From contig RGAX01000032.1 in NCBI GenBank assembly GCA_009919985.1, positions 1-19,320 of the forward strand: a stretch of DNA of 19,320 nt, given 5' to 3'. This document shows, one piece after another, positions 1 through 7,121 of this stretch (positions within the stretch are counted from its first letter, which is position 1; each line of letters begins with the position of its first letter). The translations under genes were made by a program, and so were the position numbers. The notes beneath the pieces were generated by a model that saw only the letters and a list, made by a program, of their open reading frames with translations, did no database searches and was not told the DNA's origin. The stretch comes from Opitutaceae bacterium. GTDB lineage: Bacteria > Verrucomicrobiota > Verrucomicrobiia > Opitutales > Opitutaceae.

Positions 1-1099
1 GGAGCCGGCAGATGCGAGATGGTGCGTGAGATTCTGGATGCTGGATGTGGTCGGTGTTTCCTGCGAGATTTGGGCCCCCACGCAAAATCCCGGCGCCGGT
101 GCCGATATGCTCAACAAGGTCCTCGGCATTCCCAAAGCCAACATCACCGTCCACATCCTCCGCGCTGGCGGAGGTTTCGGTCGCCGCCTCAGCGCCGATT
201 TCGTGATCGAGGCCGCAGCCATAGCCCAAAAAGCTGGTATCCCAGTAAAACTCACATGGACGCGCGAAGACGACCTTCGCCATGATCATTTCCGCCCGGG
301 CGGTTTTCATTTCCTTAAAGGCGGCGTAGACGCCTCAGGTAAAATTACCGCCTGGCGCAATCACACCATCCTCTTCGCCGGCGGACTCAGTGCGGATGAA
401 TTCCCCAGCCGATTTATCCCCAATCACCTCGGCCTTAGCAGCGTGATCGACAACGGCATCCCCATGGGGCCGTGGCGCGCGCCCGGCAGTTGCGTGTTCG
501 CCTTCGTCTACCAGAGCTTCATTGATGAACTCGCCCACGCCGCTGGCCGCGATCCGCTCGATGTGCGTCTCGAAATCTTGGGTGATCACGGCACCGTCCC
601 CGGCACGGGAGAACGTGGAACACCCTATAACGCCGCGCGCATGAAAGCCGTGGTCAAACTCGTTGCCGAAAAATCTAGCTGGGGCAAAAAACTTCCTCGC
701 GGCCAGGGTCAAGGTATCGCGTTTCACTTCAGCCACCGCGGCTACATTGCCCAAGTCGCCGAGGTCACCGTCTCCAAAACCGGCGAACTCCGCGTGGATC
801 GCGTGGTCTGCGTCGCCGATGTCGGCTCGCAAATCGTCAACCCCGCCTGGCGCCAAGAACTCAACATCGAGCGCGGTCGCATCGTCGAGGCCAACCTCGC
901 CGAATACCAACTCCTGCGCATGCCTGACGCACCCCGGAAGATCGAGTGTCACTTCCTACTAAGCGATAATCCACCCACCGGACTCGGCGAACCTGTGCTG
1001 CCGCCACTCGCCCCCGCTGTGGCCAATGCTATCTTCGCCGCCACCGGCAAACGCATCCGGCAACTGCCGTTTTCGAAGACCGATATCAGCTGGAGCTGA
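1..1099 (+). CDS. Xanthine dehydrogenase family molybdopterin-binding subunit (isoquinoline 1-oxidoreductase beta type), 5' partial
   Basis: This is the C-terminal half of a large molybdenum hydroxylase subunit. The frame is open to the left edge (first full codon at 2), so the GTG at 26 need not be the start. Family members are about 700 residues; roughly 365 are seen here. Visible landmarks are EIWAPTQNP, the glycine-rich cofactor loop RAGGGFGRR, GPWRAPGS, and near the C-terminus GLGEP, whose Glu is the expected catalytic base, followed by PAVANAIFAATGKRIR. These enzymes bind molybdopterin cytosine dinucleotide and hydroxylate N-heterocycles or aldehydes, working with a small 2Fe-2S subunit; the substrate here is unknown. 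One oddity: between VNP and QELNIERG about 20 residues usual for the family appear to be missing, without loss of frame. The family is secure; whether the enzyme is active is doubtful. A terminator follows. Confidence 0.85.
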   Translation, partial: EPADARWCVRFWMLDVVGVSCEIWAPTQNPGAGADMLNKVLGIPKANITVHILRAGGGFGRRLSADFVIEAAAIAQKAGIPVKLTWTREDDLRHDHFRPGGFHFLKGGVDASGKITAWRNHTILFAGGLSADEFPSRFIPNHLGLSSVIDNGIPMGPWRAPGSCVFAFVYQSFIDELAHAAGRDPLDVRLEILGDHGTVPGTGERGTPYNAARMKAVVKLVAEKSSWGKKLPRGQGQGIAFHFSHRGYIAQVAEVTVSKTGELRVDRVVCVADVGSQIVNPAWRQELNIERGRIVEANLAEYQLLRMPDAPRKIECHFLLSDNPPTGLGEPVLPPLAPAVANAIFAATGKRIRQLPFSKTDISWS

Positions 1100-1114
1100 A
1101 CCCATCGCTCCTCG

Positions 1115-1155
1115 GCGAGCCAGTAAACCGCGCACGCGGCTGGCTCGCTTTTTTT
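1115..1155 (+). terminator. Rho-independent terminator after the molybdopterin-binding subunit gene
   Basis: A perfect 9-bp inverted repeat, GCGAGCCAG (1115-1123) and CTGGCTCGC (1140-1148), has a 16-base loop and is followed by seven T (1149-1155). It starts 15 bases after the stop codon at 1097-1099, which is the expected layout for an intrinsic terminator on the plus strand. Confidence 0.9.
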
Positions 1156-1336
1156 AGCATAGTAGAAAGAGCCGCGAAGCGGTTGCTCGGCGCAAGGGTC
1201 ATCTACCTTTATCTTCACCGGCACCAAGCGGTCGTTTTCTTTTATATTTATACCAAGGCGTAGTCGCAGAACCTCACCCCTGATCAGAAGAAACGGTTGA
1301 GGGTCGCCGTCGAAATCATCGAACGAGAATTCAGAC
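1156..1336. other. Intergenic region, AT-richer than its flanks
   Basis: No convincing gene is seen. An AT-rich block at about 1236-1254 contains TATA-like hexamers that could be a -10 element for the regulator that follows, but no matching -35 is obvious. A plus-strand frame open from 1264 to 1356 overlaps the next start by 20 bases and could be the tail of a lost partner gene; the evidence for this is weak. Confidence 0.3.
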
Positions 1337-1660
1337 ATGAAAACCAAGGACATTGAATTCAAGGCCGACGATCTCGTCGGCAGCGTAGAGGCGTTTGTCC
1401 ATCACCTGAGGGGAAAGCAAAAGCTTACCCTGCGCACGGCGACGATGCCGCTGCCCTCGCCGGTTAAACCGCTAACGCCCTCGCAAGTGCGATCAATCCG
1501 CAAGAAGCTCAATGTTAGCCAACCGATTTTTACCGCGATGATGAACATCCCGACCGTGACTGCCGTGAGTTGGGAGCGCGGGCGAAGGAAACCGACCGGG
1601 GCGGCGTTGCGCTTGCTCGATATTGCCCGCAAGCATCCCGAGGTATTGGTCGCCGGCTGA
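1337..1660 (+). CDS. XRE-family helix-turn-helix regulator, antitoxin-like (YiaG/HigA style)
   Basis: A 107-residue protein. The C-terminal half (about residues 50-105) is a lambda-Cro type helix-turn-helix: LTPSQVRSIRKKLNVSQPIF for the first helices and VSWERGRRKPTGAALRLLDI for the recognition helix and the next. The N-terminal half is a short, basic, proline-containing linker typical of small regulators annotated as putative transcriptional regulators or RelE-partner antitoxins. Such proteins bind operator DNA, often their own promoter. The canonical partner toxin would lie just upstream or downstream, but neither side encodes an intact one: about 180 bases separate it from the terminator, and downstream there is only a hairpin cluster and another gene remnant. 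It therefore looks like an orphan, possibly left from a decayed toxin-antitoxin pair. The DNA-binding fold is confident; the antitoxin role is inference. Confidence 0.75.
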   Translation: MKTKDIEFKADDLVGSVEAFVHHLRGKQKLTLRTATMPLPSPVKPLTPSQVRSIRKKLNVSQPIFTAMMNIPTVTAVSWERGRRKPTGAALRLLDIARKHPEVLVAG

Positions 1661-1726
1661 CGCAGGTAATCGCAATCTCGACGTTGAGCTTGCGTGCCGA
1701 TGAGGCGAGACAGTCCGGCGGTTTTC

Positions 1727-1802
1727 CGTGCCATTTTTTCGGGCACGTGGCCCTGCTTCGCGTCGGCTCGCGACGCTGGCCGTTTGCTGCGGCGGGCGGC
1801 CA
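1727..1802. repeat. Cluster of three adjacent hairpins, REP-like
   Basis: Three perfect 6-bp inverted repeats sit in a row: CGTGCC/GGCACG (1727-1732 and 1742-1747), GCGTCG/CGACGC (1760-1765 and 1771-1776) and TGGCCG/CGGCCA (1777-1782 and 1797-1802). The second and third abut exactly. The third ends at the left edge of the DUF4143 remnant. No open frame here resembles a protein I know. A repetitive extragenic palindrome or a small mobile element is the natural reading, but one copy in one window cannot prove it. Confidence 0.5.
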
Positions 1803-1940
1803 ATAGGCGTTGAGGTGAAATGGGCCGACGCCCCTGCGATGACGAACTCGATGCACGTCGCCCGCGCCGATCTGAAGCTGGACGGGCTGTGGGTCGTCTA
1901 TCCCGTTGAGCGCAAGTATGCGCGCAACGACCACAATTAA
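1800..1940 (+). pseudogene. C-terminal remnant of a DUF4143-type AAA ATPase
   Basis: The frame ending in TAA at 1938-1940 gives IGVEVKWADAPAMT, then SMHVARADLKLDGLWVVYP and a short tail. This is the C-terminal signature of the AAA ATPase/DUF4143 family: a nuclease-like GVEVK(x)ADAP strand, then SM-A-DL-LD-L-VVYPG-KY. Intact members are about 380-420 residues with an N-terminal P-loop ATPase domain. Here only about 46 codons survive; the P-loop and middle domains are absent, and upstream sequence in this frame does not match the family. It is read as a truncated relic. The family call comes from motif memory and is fairly confident. A functional gene is not supported. Confidence 0.65.
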
Positions 1941-2130
1941 CAAAAAGAACTACAAGTCTCTATCAGCGGTGGCTGGGCTGAGCAATTACGCACTGGCTAC
2001 CTGCGCCTTTACGAGTGGATCACGACAACTGCACCGCAGTTGCAAACTATCCCTCCAGATCACGACCCTCACACCACCCCATACGCTCCCGTTGGAGCCG
2101 AAATCATCACTTCAACTGCGGGATTTAGGT
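1941..2130. other. Non-coding stretch with one perfect hairpin
   Basis: No gene is supported. A hairpin CAACTGC-ACC-GCAGTTG lies at 2026-2042. It has no T tract on either strand, so it is not a clear terminator for the minus-strand gene that ends at 2131. A partial echo of its arm (TCAACTGCGG) occurs near 2111-2120. Confidence 0.4.
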
Positions 2131-3597
2131 TTAACGCAGGCTCTCGAGGCGCATATCGATAACCACGTCGTACGCCGAGGTATCAACCGGACGGTCCAAA
2201 CTCGACTTAAACCGCATCGCGCGCTCCGCCGCGACACCAGTCGATCCCTGACTCCTTAACGCTACGCGGAGCATCTCCTTGGGACTCCATTCACAGTCCG
2301 AAGAATTGGAGCCAAATTCATCCAGCCAGCGCAACGGGGCGCGTGACTCACCGGCTTTTTCCAAAATCAACAGCACACGGGGCGATTTTATGGCAGCCAC
2401 GCGCAAGGCTGCCTGTTCGATAATCGCCAGCTCCGCCGCTTGTGGCTCGGCAAAAAGATAACGTGTATTCCAATAAGCGCAGGCCATCGCCACAAACACG
2501 CAGCTCACGAGAAAAAGTCGTCGCAGCCAGTCAGTAAAAACGGGAAGCGGCCTGAGCACGAGTAACCAGACCACCGCCGCCAGAGCCCAAAGGGTGCGAT
2601 AAGTCGCCCAGCGCTCGCTCGCTATCAATGTGACACTTCCCGCCAGTAGCAGACCCAACACAAGCGCACCAAACCAGATCACACCGCGCGCGCGTCCACG
2701 TTGCCACGCGCTCCGACCACCCCAAAGTGTGAGCAATACGCTGAAACTCACAACCAACGCCCAACCATACGCCGTTCGACCGGAGACGTCTCGAACCACA
2801 AAAAGACCGAACGCTTCCTGCAAATTATGCTGAGCGTACCACACCATTTTTGTCAGCGGGGCGGCCTCGAGACTCACTCGTTTTGAGGCGATAAAAATTC
2901 CGGCAGCAAACAAGACTTTGATAACAACGAACGCGAGGGCCAACCCACCAAATAAAATCACCCCGTGCCGCAGCGCCCAACGCCAATCATGTCGGCCCTC
3001 ATAAAAAATCCCAGCAGCGACCACAGGAACGAGATAAAGCATCACATCGCTCTGATAGAACAGCGCACCACACATGACCAAACTAACGGCGCCCAACGTA
3101 GACCAATTTTTTTTCCCGATAGAAGCATCCGCTAATAAAAAGGCGCTTAAGCCAAACACACCGCCGAAAATATGAGGGCCACATATTGCCCAAGCCACTT
3201 TGACCTGCGCAGAGGGTAAGAGCGCTACCAACAATCCAATTGCGGCGGCGAGTTCGGCCTGAAGTCCGATCCGGCGATGTAAAGACCAGGCCATGAGTAT
3301 GGCCACGACGCTCGCTAGTCCCACGCCGATGGCCCGCAAATAACCGAGATTATCGACTTCTCCGACAACATTGCAGACCCGAGCCAGGAAAAAACCATAC
3401 AGCGGACGACCTTGTGACGCGCAGAAATTTAACGTCGTGCGCAAATCATCCTGCGACTCGCGAAGCGTCGAATAGTCGTCGCGAAACCCATAGCGATCGC
3501 TAAGAGCCGGTGCATAAGCGGCGAAAGGTAAAAGTCCGACCAAAGTCAGCAACAGCCAGAATGGCACAACTCGCGTGGAAACGACTTTGGACTTCAT
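2131..3597 (-). CDS. Multi-pass membrane protein, probable GT-C/GtrII-like glycosyltransferase
   Basis: A 488-residue hydrophobic protein with about ten or eleven predicted membrane spans from residue 11 onward and a soluble C-terminal tail (about 390-488). After the first span comes RYGFRDDYSTLRES, with Asp40-Asp41 in the first outer loop, followed by SQGRPLYGFFLARV. An acidic pair in the first loop followed by a GRPL segment resembles the GtrII/glucosyltransferase domain and GT-C enzymes, which use lipid-linked sugars on the outer face of the membrane to modify surface glycans. The acceptor and donor cannot be named. The ATG overlaps the stop of the upstream polymerase gene by 4 bases (ATGA), so translation is probably coupled. 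No terminator is visible downstream. The membrane topology is clear; the enzymatic role is a moderate inference. Confidence 0.6.
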   Translation of the reverse strand: MKSKVVSTRVVPFWLLLTLVGLLPFAAYAPALSDRYGFRDDYSTLRESQDDLRTTLNFCASQGRPLYGFFLARVCNVVGEVDNLGYLRAIGVGLASVVAILMAWSLHRRIGLQAELAAAIGLLVALLPSAQVKVAWAICGPHIFGGVFGLSAFLLADASIGKKNWSTLGAVSLVMCGALFYQSDVMLYLVPVVAAGIFYEGRHDWRWALRHGVILFGGLALAFVVIKVLFAAGIFIASKRVSLEAAPLTKMVWYAQHNLQEAFGLFVVRDVSGRTAYGWALVVSFSVLLTLWGGRSAWQRGRARGVIWFGALVLGLLLAGSVTLIASERWATYRTLWALAAVVWLLVLRPLPVFTDWLRRLFLVSCVFVAMACAYWNTRYLFAEPQAAELAIIEQAALRVAAIKSPRVLLILEKAGESRAPLRWLDEFGSNSSDCEWSPKEMLRVALRSQGSTGVAAERAMRFKSSLDRPVDTSAYDVVIDMRLESLR

Positions 3598-5774
3598 AGC
3601 AGCAACAAGTCCCCTTGGCCATCACCGACAGGCTTTGCACCGATAAATTTCCCGTAGCGCTCTACCCAATCTTCGATCTTCTCCAAATAATAGCTCTCAT
3701 CGTATGGAGCACTCGTCGCATCAAAGATCTCAACCGGTCGCGCCCGCTGCCAATCGCTCGTCTGCCCCTTTTGTTTAGGCACAATGTAATAAGCGATTCG
3801 TTCGCCCATACGCGGTCGCGGGTTCATCTTTAGCGCAGCTTCGGCCGAGGCACGACGGGGTTTACCGCCCTCCGCGATGAAGCGCTCGTAGGCATCAGGG
3901 TTCATGCTGAGCGACTCGCTTTTGGCGACCTCGTTAACCGGCAACGCTCGAGCCGACAGTAAGCGTCGATACTCTTCTATCAGAGTCAGCGGCGACTCCG
4001 TTTCCGCTCCCACCAAGTGGCGCAGCAATTGTCGGGACAATTTTTTTAGGTAGGGCTCAATGCCGCGCGAGCGCAACGCACTGCCGCGCAACGTTACTTT
4101 TTTTCCGTCGTACAGCGCGTAGTTCTTGGCCTTGTAACAAAACATCGACGTATAACAACCGTCGTATTCCAGCTCGATTCCGGTTGGCAAGGTCGGCGCG
4201 ACCAATGCAAGTAATTGCTCCGGCGCTGAAAAATATTTTTCCGTGGAAAGATAAATCCCGTCCGTGTCGGCCTCGAGAATCATACATCCATGGCGCGAAA
4301 ACTCTTCGATGAGGGCCTGCAACATCTCGCGCCCTCGCCGCGTCACTTCCGCAGCAAGTTCGCCATCACCAAACCGCGCGCCGGAAAACCCGAGATAACC
4401 GTAAAACGAATTAATCAGAATTTTGAACGCTGTCTGACGAGCCTGCGCCTCCGCGCGCTCCTCTGAGGTAAGCGCGTTGCGCGCGAGGAGTTTGAATTTG
4501 AGGCGGTACTCGCGCAGCGATTTAAGCAGGGGAATAAACACGCCGAGCGAATCATTGCGCGGATTACGTCCGATGTTGAGCAGCAGGCTCGGGTAAAGCG
4601 ACGCGACGTCAAAATGTAGCACATGCTTAAACACGCCTTCTTGATAACTTTTGGTGAAGCCGCCCTCGAAAGATGCGGTTTCTTGCGGCACGGGGACCGC
4701 TTGGCGGGCGTGATAATATTCCTCGAGAAACAACAGATCGATCTTCGCTGTGGTCCCACGCAATGTCGCCTCTTGTAGCAAAATCGGGAACGTACGCGTC
4801 TGCTCAAAATAAGTCGGTAGCAAGAGATCTGCTAATCCTTGGGTCTCGCGCAAATCATCCTCCAGGTAGGCGCAAAACCGTGCTCGATCGGCCCAGAACG
4901 TTTCCGCGATCTTTCCGCCGTCGAGGTACGTGCGCTCCTCGCTGTCTTCGTCCGTAATGCCAAAATAAACCGCCACGTCCTTGAGCCCGTAGGCCGTGAG
5001 CTCCCTAGTGGTGACGTCGTAGAGCTGAACCAGTAAATAGGTGTCCACCACAGTTCGTCCGGGCAGATCACATCGTGGAAAATCTATCCAACGCTCAGCG
5101 ACCTTAAGGCGACTGTTTCGAAACGAAGCTTTTTGCCCGAAGCGCCCCCAAGCGCAGGGCACCTTGTGTCGCCGTGCGCGTTGACGCAAAAAATCGAGAT
5201 CGAATTTAAAGATATTGTGACCCTCGATCACGTCCGGATCCATCTCGGCTAGAGCGGTGTTGAGCTCGAGTAATAATATTTTTTCTGCCGCATCCGACGC
5301 CTCCGCCAGTACCAGCAAGCGGTTCTTGCCTGCGCAGCGTAAACCGACCGCCAAGACTCGGTCTTCAGCCTTACTCGCATCGCTGAAAGAGCCGTCGGCC
5401 GATGAGGTCTCAATATCTAACTGACAGCGCCGTAATTGCCCAAAGTTTAAATCGCGGTAAAGCCGAGCGCGTTGCTGAATTAGAAATTGATTTTCCAACG
5501 GCCGCACCGCATCGACCCCAACGGCAACCTTCGCACTTTTAATAAAGGTCTCGTAAGCCTCCAGCGTCTCGGCGTGTGCGAGGCGCGCATAAGGGGCGAC
5601 TCCTCGTAAATCATCGATCTTTATTTCTGCTGGAACGCTGTCTGGAGGGCCATTGAGCCACGCAAAAGGACGCAGCACATCCCTTCTCTCAACGCGGGCG
5701 CCTTCCGGCGTCGCGAGGGAAACATGGACTATTCCAACGTCATCTACCCAGACGCCGCAAAGCGTCTCGGTCAT
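3594..5774 (-). CDS. Family B DNA polymerase with 3'-5' exonuclease
   Basis: A 726-residue replicative-fold polymerase. Exonuclease motifs: Exo I DIE (120-122), Exo II GHNIFKFD ending at Asp192, Exo III YLEDD (303-307). Polymerase motifs: A DVASLYPSLLL (Asp389), B KILINSFYGYLG (Lys451), C ADTDG (502-506), then the KAKNYAL template-contact motif. All catalytic carboxylates are present, so both activities are expected. The frame is open up to 5918, but that stretch overlaps the upstream gene; the ATG at 5774, 14 bases after that gene's stop, is preferred. Family B enzymes in bacteria (for example Pol II) act in damage tolerance, replication restart or mobile elements; this one is shorter than E. 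coli Pol II (783). Its company with two membrane proteins gives no hint of role, and I see no phage genes nearby. Confidence 0.9.
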   Translation of the reverse strand: MTETLCGVWVDDVGIVHVSLATPEGARVERRDVLRPFAWLNGPPDSVPAEIKIDDLRGVAPYARLAHAETLEAYETFIKSAKVAVGVDAVRPLENQFLIQQRARLYRDLNFGQLRRCQLDIETSSADGSFSDASKAEDRVLAVGLRCAGKNRLLVLAEASDAAEKILLLELNTALAEMDPDVIEGHNIFKFDLDFLRQRARRHKVPCAWGRFGQKASFRNSRLKVAERWIDFPRCDLPGRTVVDTYLLVQLYDVTTRELTAYGLKDVAVYFGITDEDSEERTYLDGGKIAETFWADRARFCAYLEDDLRETQGLADLLLPTYFEQTRTFPILLQEATLRGTTAKIDLLFLEEYYHARQAVPVPQETASFEGGFTKSYQEGVFKHVLHFDVASLYPSLLLNIGRNPRNDSLGVFIPLLKSLREYRLKFKLLARNALTSEERAEAQARQTAFKILINSFYGYLGFSGARFGDGELAAEVTRRGREMLQALIEEFSRHGCMILEADTDGIYLSTEKYFSAPEQLLALVAPTLPTGIELEYDGCYTSMFCYKAKNYALYDGKKVTLRGSALRSRGIEPYLKKLSRQLLRHLVGAETESPLTLIEEYRRLLSARALPVNEVAKSESLSMNPDAYERFIAEGGKPRRASAEAALKMNPRPRMGERIAYYIVPKQKGQTSDWQRARPVEIFDATSAPYDESYYLEKIEDWVERYGKFIGAKPVGDGQGDLLLL

Positions 5775-5788
5775 CTGTACAGGCTCGT

Positions 5789-6127
5789 TCAGAACGGCCG
5801 CACGTAGACCATCACCACTGCCGTAATCGCCAAAACCAAGGCGAGCAGCATGAACACACAGGATTGCTCCCGTTTGCGGTAAGCAAAGCCCGCGATCGCC
5901 GACAGGCCTAGCCAGCAAACAAATTTAACGATGATCCAACCAGGAAAACCCAAGTGTAATTTAGCCAGAAGGCCAAAACCACCGACCAAAGCGAGCAGAC
6001 TAGCGATACCTGTGATCATCATGACGCGGCGTTTGGACTCGGCCGGTGCTGCAAAGGCGTAAAACGTGTAACCGAAAAGGACCAGCAAAGAGCTGATATG
6101 AAGTATGTTATAGATGGTTGGATTCAT
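5789..6127 (-). CDS. Small integral membrane protein, three to four spans, unknown function
   Basis: A 112-residue protein from the ATG at 6127. A GTG at 6148 would add seven residues, but neither start has a well-placed ribosome-binding site; 6127 is chosen because it puts the N-terminus directly before the first span. Hydrophobic segments: NILHISSLLVLFGYTFYAFA, MMITGIASLLALVGGFGLLA, IIVKFVCWLGLSAIAGFAY and FMLLALVLAITAVVMVYV. Short basic loops (AESKRR, RKRE) between spans suit an inner-membrane protein. The shape recalls small SirB-like proteins, but I do not recognise the family. It lies 14 bases upstream of the polymerase gene and probably shares its transcript. Confidence 0.6.
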   Translation of the reverse strand: MNPTIYNILHISSLLVLFGYTFYAFAAPAESKRRVMMITGIASLLALVGGFGLLAKLHLGFPGWIIVKFVCWLGLSAIAGFAYRKREQSCVFMLLALVLAITAVVMVYVRPF

Positions 6128-6148
6128 AATAAATTGGAAAATTGACAC

Positions 6149-6367
6149 CCCGCCTGTGCCGTATGCCCAAAGGCTCAGGACCTTTTTAGGTTAAGGTGGG
6201 CACCTCCTCCGCAGCGTCTGCTTTCCGATTTACGGCCTAGCATCTTCCGCGACGGTCTCGGTTCCCGTAATAATTCTAAGGCAAAGAGCAGTTATTGAAA
6301 GCACCTCGAACACTGCAGGGTGTCAGGACCAAAACTAGGTCGCACTTCTCCGCCGTCAAACGCTGAA
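6149..6367. other. Intergenic region between two minus-strand transcription units
   Basis: About 220 bases with no open frame of note and no tRNA-like fold. It must hold the end of the proS-clpS-DUF2017 transcript and the promoter of the 6127-2131 cluster, but I can point to neither a T-tailed hairpin nor clear -35/-10 boxes. Confidence 0.3.
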
Positions 6368-6829
6368 TCAGGATTCGATGATACTCGAATCTAGATGCTG
6401 TATAATCAGCTCCTGCACCGTGGCTAGAAACAGGTAACACATGAACGCCTTCCTGACATCTTCAGCCAAGTCCTCGAGCTCTACGTCACCGCCCTCGAGC
6501 GTGTCGTCACCCAATCCCCGTAGATAAACCTCCCGCAAACGCAGCCGAACCGCCGCACAGGCCCGCACAATGGGCTCGGCGTTATCTTCATCAAATGCGA
6601 CGATTCCTTCGGTAAAAAATTCTTCGTCAAACAGCGCCAACAACGCCTTCACATCCGCCGTCTGGCCCGTGATCAATTCCGCCAACCAAGCATCGCGAAA
6701 ATCTTCGTCTACGTCGCCCAGTTCTTGAGGTGCCGCGAGCTTTTGGCTCAGCCCATCCGCAAGAAGCCGGATCACGTCAAGCAGCGGCGCGACGATCGAA
6801 AGACTTAATTTGACCTCAATGCGTTTCAT
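6368..6829 (-). CDS. DUF2017 family protein
   Basis: A 153-residue, acidic, mostly helical protein (MKRIEVKLSLSIVAPLLDVI at the N-terminus; VRKAFMCYLFLATVQELIIQ near the C-terminus). It resembles DUF2017, a family known mainly from Actinobacteria, where it also follows clpS. The frame is open to 6931, but the ATG at 6829 is chosen because the residues before it are the clpS gene read out of frame and because it leaves a 14-base overlap with the clpS end, a usual coupling arrangement. Function is not known. The conserved adjacency to ClpS suggests a role linked to N-degron proteolysis, which is inference only. Confidence 0.75.
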   Translation of the reverse strand: MKRIEVKLSLSIVAPLLDVIRLLADGLSQKLAAPQELGDVDEDFRDAWLAELITGQTADVKALLALFDEEFFTEGIVAFDEDNAEPIVRACAAVRLRLREVYLRGLGDDTLEGGDVELEDLAEDVRKAFMCYLFLATVQELIIQHLDSSIIES

Positions 6830-7121
6830 CGGATTCGAGGACGGCGGTAAGATGCCATTGCTGTAAAGTGAACACATACGCTTCTGCTTTTTCTCGCAGC
6901 CCACTCCAAACCACTGAGCGACCTTTCTCATGGACTTCCAGCATGTGCCGGCGTGCGACCGTTTCGTTGAACCCGAATATTTTTTTAAAAATCATCATCA
7001 CATATGACATAAGATTCACCGGGTCATTCAAAACAACGACACGCCAAACCCCGCCGAGTTGCAGTTCAGTGCGACTCAGCGTCTCGGTGGAAGGCGAGGA
7101 TTTGACGCTAGAAATGATCAT
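6816..7121 (-). CDS. clpS: ATP-dependent Clp protease adaptor ClpS
   Basis: A 101-residue adaptor that delivers proteins with destabilising N-terminal residues to the ClpA/ClpC-ClpP protease. The core starts at WRVVVLNDPVNLMSYV (residues 26-41): Asn32 and Asp33 correspond to the pocket residues that hold the N-degron alpha-amino group, and His64 in LEVHEKG matches the conserved His66 of E. coli. The NDPVNLM variant, with Pro after the Asp, is like the actinobacterial type, not the NDDYTPM of proteobacteria. The unstructured N-terminal extension (about 1-22) is needed for handing over substrate in known ClpS. The start overlaps the proS stop by 4 bases (ATGA) and its 3' end overlaps the DUF2017 start by 14, so the three are almost certainly one transcript. 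No clp ATPase lies in the window. Confidence 0.9.
   Translation of the reverse strand: MIISSVKSSPSTETLSRTELQLGGVWRVVVLNDPVNLMSYVMMIFKKIFGFNETVARRHMLEVHEKGRSVVWSGLREKAEAYVFTLQQWHLTAVLESDETH

Noticed and set aside
335..952. Long minus-strand open frame of 205 codons
   Set aside because: It is antisense to the well-supported molybdopterin-binding subunit and is a by-product of high G+C codon bias.
949..1362. Minus-strand frame of 137 codons across the terminator and the molybdenum subunit's 3' end
   Set aside because: It runs antisense through a conserved coding end and the terminator, and resembles no known protein. Its middle part (about 1160-1339) has passable composition, so it is not excluded, only unsupported.
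5775..5918. N-terminal extension of the DNA polymerase frame
   Set aside because: It overlaps the small membrane protein gene for most of its length and has no polymerase-like sequence; the ATG at 5774 fits better.
6149..6367. Possible small RNA or tRNA in the gap before DUF2017
   Set aside because: No cloverleaf, no CCA end and no T-tailed hairpin could be found; only short chance inverted repeats such as AGGTGGGCACCT.
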